Notes under the pieces: model-generated | What the model was told of the DNA's origin: nothing | What the model saw: the letters and a program-made list of their open reading frames with translations, nothing else | Database searches by the model: none | Shown here: piece after piece, positions 59,380-64,000 of the stretch | Position numbering within the stretch: position 1 is the first letter of the stretch | Layout of the letters: each line of letters starts with the position of its first letter | Program-made: the position numbers and the translations under genes | NCBI RefSeq assembly: GCF_028010285.1 | Contig: NZ_CP116304.1 | Coordinates: 1,876,501 to 1,940,500, forward strand | From: Pseudomonas sp. Q1-7 | GTDB lineage: Bacteria; Pseudomonadota; Gammaproteobacteria; Pseudomonadales; Pseudomonadaceae | Length of the DNA: 64,000 nt | Direction of reading: 5' to 3'

Positions 59380-60105
59380 CTATCCCTCGCTTCGCCTCAG
59401 CGCTGCACGGATCTCTTCGCGCACCCGATTGAAGTCGGCCGCCGCCTGCGAGTCCGACAACAGGCTCGCCACCAGCGCCGCGGCGGCGATCTGCCCGCCT
59501 TCCAGGTCGCTGGGGTAATGCACGCCGGCGATCACCCGGCTGTCGGCGTGTTCCCGCGCGCGCTCGAACAGCTCGCTGCGTTTCTCCGGTAACACCATGC
59601 CCAACAGGGTGGCGTTGAGGTAGGCATTCATGCTGTGGCCGCTGGGGTAGGAATCACCCTCCGGCGGAGGCAGCACGGGCTCCACCCGGGTGTCAGTCTC
59701 GTAAGGGCGGGGCCGGTCGAACTGCTGCTTGGCCGGCATCAACACCTGCACCAGGTCTTCCTGGGCGCGGCGGAAGAAGGCACGGGTCAGGGGCAGATTT
59801 TCCGCGTCGAAGCCGCTGCCCAGCAGGTCGGCAGCGAAGGGGAAGATACCGTCTTCCCACTGGTCGTCGGCCTGCACTTTCTTCACCTGCGCGGTGCTGC
59901 GCGCGGCCTGGGCATCAAGCACGGCCTGGAGGTCGAGCCTGGCGGCGGGCGAGTCGGCAGCGGGCGGCGGTGGCAGGAAGTCCGCCAACTGCAGGCGGGT
60001 GCTGGCGAGGTAGGGCGGATAGGCGGTGGCCTGATCGGCCTGAATGGCGAGCGCGGGCAGCAGCAGAGCGAGGCCGAAGATCAGGGCGCTTGAAGTCTTG
60101 TGCAT
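59380..60105 (-). CDS. class A non-specific acid phosphatase (PAP2 superfamily)
   Basis: This 241-residue secreted protein has a signal peptide (about 1-23). The catalytic triad motifs of the PAP2/PhoN family are complete: Lys126 with RPRPYE (131-136), PSGH (154-157, in YPSGHSMNAYLN), and SRVIAGVHYPSD (189-200), with His157, His196 and Asp200 expected as catalytic or metal-free acid/base residues. It hydrolyses phosphomonoesters in the periplasm. It is divergent from the OprD porin gene; the 256 bp between them hold no gene. Confidence 0.94.
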   Translation of the reverse strand: MHKTSSALIFGLALLLPALAIQADQATAYPPYLASTRLQLADFLPPPPAADSPAARLDLQAVLDAQAARSTAQVKKVQADDQWEDGIFPFAADLLGSGFDAENLPLTRAFFRRAQEDLVQVLMPAKQQFDRPRPYETDTRVEPVLPPPEGDSYPSGHSMNAYLNATLLGMVLPEKRSELFERAREHADSRVIAGVHYPSDLEGGQIAAAALVASLLSDSQAAADFNRVREEIRAALRRSEG

Positions 60106-60361
60106 GGCAACGGTCCTTATTGTTGTCGAGTGGCGTGAGGCGGTGGTTCCAGGCCGTCTCGCCTGTCCTTGTCCGTCATGGGCGGAGGCGCCGCTTGTGC
60201 TTCCCTGCCGCCCCTTTGTCTCCGCGTGCCTGGGGCAGGGAGGGTCAAGGTCCTGGCAGGGAAGGGCAAGCCCGGTTGCGCGACGACGGCGACAAGGGTG
60301 GCGTGGAATACCGGCGCAAAGTCATCGAATCCCGGCGTCCTGGCCGGGCAGGAGAACAACG

Positions 60362-61684
60362 ATGCGCAAGTTGGGATGGGTGGCCTGCGGGCTGTCGGTG
60401 TTGCCCTTTTCGGTGACGGCCGAGGGGTTCATCGAGGACAGCAAGATGACGCTGCTGAGCCGCACCTACTACTTCAACCGCGACTACCGCGACCAGGCCA
60501 GCAAGGCCGGTCGCAATCGCTTCAAGCCGGAATCGGAACGCAACGGTTATCGCGAGGAACTGACCCAGGGTCTGCAGGCCCGCTTCACCTCCGGCTATAC
60601 GGCAGGCACCGTCGGGTTGGGCGTGGACGCCCATGCCATGCTCGGCCTCAAGCTGGACAGCGGCGGTGGTCGCACCGGAACCGGAAACCTGCCGGTGGGC
60701 GCCGACGGCCACCCCGACGACAGCTACGGCAAGCTCGGCGGCGCCTTGAAGCTGCGCCATGGCGCCACGCAACTGAAGTACGGCCAGATGAACACCACGG
60801 CGCCGGTGTTCGCCGCCAGCAGCAGCCGCACCTTGCCCGGCATGGCCTATGGGTTGCACGCCGAGAGCCGGGCCATCGATCACTGGTTGCTGGAGGCCGG
60901 GCACTTCAACGCGGCCTCGGGGCCCGGCGAGTCCAAGGTTCACGGAGAGATATCCACCGTCTACGGGCGCGGGCGGGTCGACTCGGTGGACTACCTCGGT
61001 ACTGTCTGGCAGGCGTCGGACGACCTCGCGTTGAGCCTCTACTCGTCGCGCTTCGAGGACATCTGGCGGCAGCACTACCTGGGCGCTGACTACCGCCTGC
61101 CGCTGGAGGAGATGCAGGCCCTGCGCCTGAAGCTGGACCTGTACCGCAGCCGCAGCACCGGCCAGGAACGCTTCGGTGCCATCGATAACCTCGCATCCTC
61201 CCTGGCGCTGTCCTATGAGCGGGGACCGCAACGTCTGACCCTGGCCTACCAGCGTGTGAGTGGGGACCAGCCGTTCGATTACCTGGCCTTTGGCGACGGG
61301 CGCTCCAGTGCCTCCATCAACCTGGCCAACTCCCTCGGTTACTCCGACTTCAACGGCCCGGGCGAGCGTTCCTGGCAATTGCGCCATGACCTCGACCTCA
61401 GTGCTCTCGGGTGGGCTGGATGGCGCACCTACGCGCTGCATGCGCGCGGCCGCCACAGCGACGGCAGCCAGACGGCGCCGGACAGCCGCTACGCCGGAAA
61501 GTATGGCCGAGGCGGCCGTCACTTCGAGGCCGATGTCGGCCTTGCCTGGCAATTGCAAGCGGGTCCGCTGGCCGGGTTGTCCTTGCGTGCCAGTCAGGTG
61601 TGGCATCGGAGCAACACGGCCTATCCGGATGACGACATCGACGAAACGCGCTTGATCCTCGACTACCCGCTGGACCTCCGCTAA
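60362..61684 (+). CDS. OprD-family outer-membrane porin
   Basis: This 440-residue protein starts at ATG 60362 with AGGAG 7 bp upstream; a long in-frame extension to 60044 has no support. The signal peptide ends VTAEG, followed by FIEDSKMTLLSRTYYFNRDY, the OprD hallmark, then FTSGYTAGTVGLGVDAHAMLGLKLD and a beta-barrel ending DETRLILDYPLDLR. OprD-type channels import basic amino acids, amines or small acids. It lies 129 bp upstream of an aldehyde dehydrogenase, suggesting a shared catabolic substrate. Confidence 0.92.
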   Translation: MRKLGWVACGLSVLPFSVTAEGFIEDSKMTLLSRTYYFNRDYRDQASKAGRNRFKPESERNGYREELTQGLQARFTSGYTAGTVGLGVDAHAMLGLKLDSGGGRTGTGNLPVGADGHPDDSYGKLGGALKLRHGATQLKYGQMNTTAPVFAASSSRTLPGMAYGLHAESRAIDHWLLEAGHFNAASGPGESKVHGEISTVYGRGRVDSVDYLGTVWQASDDLALSLYSSRFEDIWRQHYLGADYRLPLEEMQALRLKLDLYRSRSTGQERFGAIDNLASSLALSYERGPQRLTLAYQRVSGDQPFDYLAFGDGRSSASINLANSLGYSDFNGPGERSWQLRHDLDLSALGWAGWRTYALHARGRHSDGSQTAPDSRYAGKYGRGGRHFEADVGLAWQLQAGPLAGLSLRASQVWHRSNTAYPDDDIDETRLILDYPLDLR

Positions 61685-61813
61685 CGCACTGGCAGCCAGT
61701 GGCAAGTCCCCCGGCAGGCTGGGTCAAGAGCGCCCGCCGGGTTTGTCGCAGAGTACTGCTCGACTAACCGTTCATTCGGCCGCCGCGGTGGCCGAGCACG
61801 AAGAGGAAACGAG

Positions 61814-63301
61814 ATGAGCATTGCCCTTGAGCCACGCGTTGCGGCCTTCGTCCGGGCCCGCCATGGCCTGTTGATCGACGGCCAGTCCAGGCCGGCGTCG
61901 TCTGGCGCCGAGATGCCGGTGCACGACCCTGCCACGGGTGCGGAACTGGCCCGTGTCGCGGTGGCCGGCAAGGATGACGTGGACGAGGCGGTGGCCGCCG
62001 CGCGCCGTGCCTTCGAGGGCAGTTGGGCGCGGCAGCGACCGGCGGACCGGGAGCGCCTGCTGCTGAAATTGGCCGACCTGTTGGAGGCCCACGGCGAGGA
62101 ACTGGCGCAGCTGGAAACTCTGAACAACGGCAAGTCGATCAACCTGTCGCGGGCCATCGAAGTGGGCTCGGGCGTCGAATTCGTGCGTTACATGGCCGGC
62201 TGGGCCACCAAGATCGAGGGCAGGAGCCTGGACGTCTCCATCGGCGCCATTCCCGGCGGCAAGTACCGCGCCTACACAGTGCCGGAACCGGTGGGCGTGG
62301 TGGGGGCCATCGTGCCCTGGAACTTCCCGCTACTGATGGCCCTGTGGAAGATCGTGCCGGCGCTGGCCTGCGGTTGCACGCTGGTGCTCAAGCCGGCTGA
62401 CGAAACGCCACTCACCGCCTTGCGCCTGGGCCAGCTTTGCCTGGAGGCGGGGATTCCCGCTGGCGTGGTGAACATCGTCACCGGCGTCGGCGCCAAGGCC
62501 GGCGCGGCCCTGGTGGCCCATCCGGGCATCGACAAGCTGGCCTTCACCGGCTCCACCGCGGTGGGCAAGCTGATCGGCCATGCGGCAGTGGAAAACATGA
62601 CCCGCTTCACCCTGGAGCTGGGCGGCAAGTCACCGGTGATCGTGCTCGACGACACGGCGCTCGAACAGGCCGCCGCCGGTGCAGCAGGGGCGATCTTCTT
62701 CAACAACGGCCAGGTCTGTACCGCCGGCTCGCGCCTCTATGTACAGCGCAAATCCTTCGACCGGGTGCTGGAGCGACTGCACGGTATCGCCGCTTCCCTC
62801 AGCATCGGGCCGGGGATGGACCCGAGCGCGCAGATCACCCCGCTGGTGTCCGCGAAACAGCAGCGCCGCGTACTGGGCATGGTCGACAGCGGCCGGGCCC
62901 AGGGCGCCAGCGTCATCTGCGGGGGCGGGACCCATGGCGAGCGCGGCTTCTTCGTCCAGCCAACGGTGATCGCCCATGTGCGACCGGAGATGCAGGTGGT
63001 GCGCGAGGAAATCTTCGGCCCGGTGCTGGTGGCCAGCGCCTTCGACGAACTCGACGAAGTGGTCGCCCTGGCCAACGACAGTCCCTACGGCCTGGCCGCC
63101 AGCATCTGGTCCAACGACCTGAAGCAGGTCATGGGCCTGATCCCGCGGCTGAAGGCCGGCACCGTGTGGGTCAACGCCCACAACCTGCTGGACCCTTCCA
63201 TGCCTTTCGGCGGCTTCAAGCAATCCGGCCTCGGCCGCGAGATGGGCCATGCCGCCATCGAAGCTTTCACCGAGAGCAAGTCGGTGTGCATCGCCTACTA
63301 A
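61814..63301 (+). CDS. NAD-dependent aldehyde dehydrogenase (phenylacetaldehyde/betaine-type)
   Basis: This 495-residue enzyme has catalytic Glu in FTLELGGKSPVIVLDD and Cys in FFNNGQVCTAGSRLYVQ, NAD loop FTGSTAVGKLIGHAA, and C-terminal PFGGFKQSGLGREMG. Overall sequence resembles the FeaB/StyD phenylacetaldehyde and betaine aldehyde group. If the local amine oxidase produces 4-hydroxyphenylacetaldehyde, this enzyme would supply 4-hydroxyphenylacetate to the pathway at 35-45 kb. It precedes an amino-acid/amine permease by 27 bp. Confidence 0.92.
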   Translation: MSIALEPRVAAFVRARHGLLIDGQSRPASSGAEMPVHDPATGAELARVAVAGKDDVDEAVAAARRAFEGSWARQRPADRERLLLKLADLLEAHGEELAQLETLNNGKSINLSRAIEVGSGVEFVRYMAGWATKIEGRSLDVSIGAIPGGKYRAYTVPEPVGVVGAIVPWNFPLLMALWKIVPALACGCTLVLKPADETPLTALRLGQLCLEAGIPAGVVNIVTGVGAKAGAALVAHPGIDKLAFTGSTAVGKLIGHAAVENMTRFTLELGGKSPVIVLDDTALEQAAAGAAGAIFFNNGQVCTAGSRLYVQRKSFDRVLERLHGIAASLSIGPGMDPSAQITPLVSAKQQRRVLGMVDSGRAQGASVICGGGTHGERGFFVQPTVIAHVRPEMQVVREEIFGPVLVASAFDELDEVVALANDSPYGLAASIWSNDLKQVMGLIPRLKAGTVWVNAHNLLDPSMPFGGFKQSGLGREMGHAAIEAFTESKSVCIAY

Positions 63302-63328
63302 CCTCATCCACTCGCGAGGAATACAACA

Positions 63329-64000
63329 ATGAACAAGAGTTCCCCGAACGGCGCCGGCCTTGCCCTGCCGGCCAGTGCTGACGCCGCCCGGCCGGCGAGG
63401 AAGGGTATCGGCTTCGCCACCATGATCGCCATTTGCATCGGTGTGGTGGTGGTGCAGGGCGCGATGATGTCGGCCCTGCAAGGCATGGGCCTAGGCGGCC
63501 TGAGCTTCCTCGCCGCCTTCGCGGTGGCCTTTGTCCTGGCGCAATGCTACGTGCAGAGCTTTTCCGAACTGGCGCTGATGTTTCCCCAGGCGGGCACGCT
63601 GGCCACCTACACCCAGAAGGCCCTCGGTCACTTTCCAGCCATAGTCGCGGTGTTCGCCGGCTACGTGATAGTGGCCATGTTCGGCCTGTCCGCCGAACTG
63701 CTGTTGGTGGATGCCATCCTCGACAAGCTGTTCCCCGGCGTCTTCCCGGCCACCCTGGTACCGCTGGGCATTCTCGTCGTGCTGACGCTGCTGAATATCC
63801 TCGGGACCGACGTGTTCGCCCGGGTGCAGAACTTCTTCACCTTCGCCATGGTGGCGGCCTTGCTGCTGGTTGGCGTCAGCGCCGTGGGCGGACTGGCGGA
63901 ACCGCCGGCGGCGGGATTCGTGGCGGATGTGGACTGGAGCTGGGCGGGCGTGCTCGATGGCAGCTTCTTCGGCCTGGTGACCCTGGCCATGTGGCTGCTG
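63329..64000 (+). CDS. APC-family amino acid/amine permease, partial (runs off window)
   Basis: The first 224 codons are present. The start ATG 63329 follows GAGGA about 9 bp upstream. A cytoplasmic N-terminus (about 1-27) leads to membrane helices at about 30-52, 55-75, 102-122, 138-157 and 167-185. The segment AICIGVVVVQGAMMSALQGMG is a helix-1 variant of APC transporters, followed by SFSELALMFPQAGTLATYTQKALG, which matches the SELA-x-x-P-x-A-G signature. It probably imports an amino acid or amine that is the substrate of the upstream aldehyde dehydrogenase route. The C-terminal half lies outside the window. Confidence 0.88.
   Translation, partial: MNKSSPNGAGLALPASADAARPARKGIGFATMIAICIGVVVVQGAMMSALQGMGLGGLSFLAAFAVAFVLAQCYVQSFSELALMFPQAGTLATYTQKALGHFPAIVAVFAGYVIVAMFGLSAELLLVDAILDKLFPGVFPATLVPLGILVVLTLLNILGTDVFARVQNFFTFAMVAALLLVGVSAVGGLAEPPAAGFVADVDWSWAGVLDGSFFGLVTLAMWLL

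Overview
The window reads as a high-GC Pseudomonas-type gammaproteobacterial chromosome. Evidence for this: the gene order ychJ / OmpA lipoproteins / dinG / esterase / OmpA lipoprotein / pdxH / gntP / glycerate kinase / SlyB-like / mnh(sha) operon matches the arrangement I recall from P. aeruginosa PA1038-PA1059; OprD-family porins, DUF2790 and DUF1145 proteins are typical of pseudomonads; and several intergenic repeats look like Pseudomonas REP elements. No rRNA, tRNA, CRISPR array or complete insertion sequence was seen.

Layout. 0.1-23.1 kb is conserved chromosome: envelope lipoproteins (two tandem OmpA/TSP3 paralogues plus a third), a collagen-like secreted protein, the DinG helicase, a GH50-like glycosidase, PdxH, a glycerate module (CdaR-type regulator, GntP permease, glycerate kinase) and a six-gene Mnh/Pha/Sha cation/proton antiporter operon with a structured leader. 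23.2-29.3 kb is a mixed segment: EamA transporter, an orphan Gap/Epd-like dehydrogenase, a lipoprotein, DUF488, a DUF2946 gene next to the wreck of a TonB-dependent receptor, a LysR/SDR pair, and a REP element interrupted by a 314-bp hairpin-ended element. 29.3-35.2 kb is a LysR-controlled AaeXAB-type aromatic acid efflux operon with its own outer-membrane factor.

35.8-51.0 kb is a complete 4-hydroxyphenylacetate (homoprotocatechuate meta-cleavage) system: HpaR, a two-component hydroxylase of the Acinetobacter C2/C1 type (reductase fused to a MarR-like domain), the hpaG1-G2-E-D-F-H-I operon, HpaA, an OprD porin and a DctPQM TRAP transporter. The hpaG1 and TRAP promoters each carry two TTAA-N4-TTAA palindromes with centres exactly 20 bp apart. 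Single copies lie upstream of the porin and of a distant MFS gene, which suggests one regulon.

51.0-53.5 kb is a conspicuously AT-rich, gene-poor island flanked by transporter relics. It holds the most novel item: a microcin-like precursor (double-glycine-type leader, glycine-zipper core) whose leader and core are out of frame at a G5 run, followed by a small two-helix membrane protein that could be its immunity protein. 53.6-64 kb holds a cupin, an amine-oxidase-like flavoprotein, MFS, SDR, MoaF, LuxR regulator, class A acid phosphatase, OprD porin, aldehyde dehydrogenase and an APC permease that runs off the window. Together these plausibly form an amine-catabolic set that could feed aldehydes and acids into the 4-hydroxyphenylacetate route.
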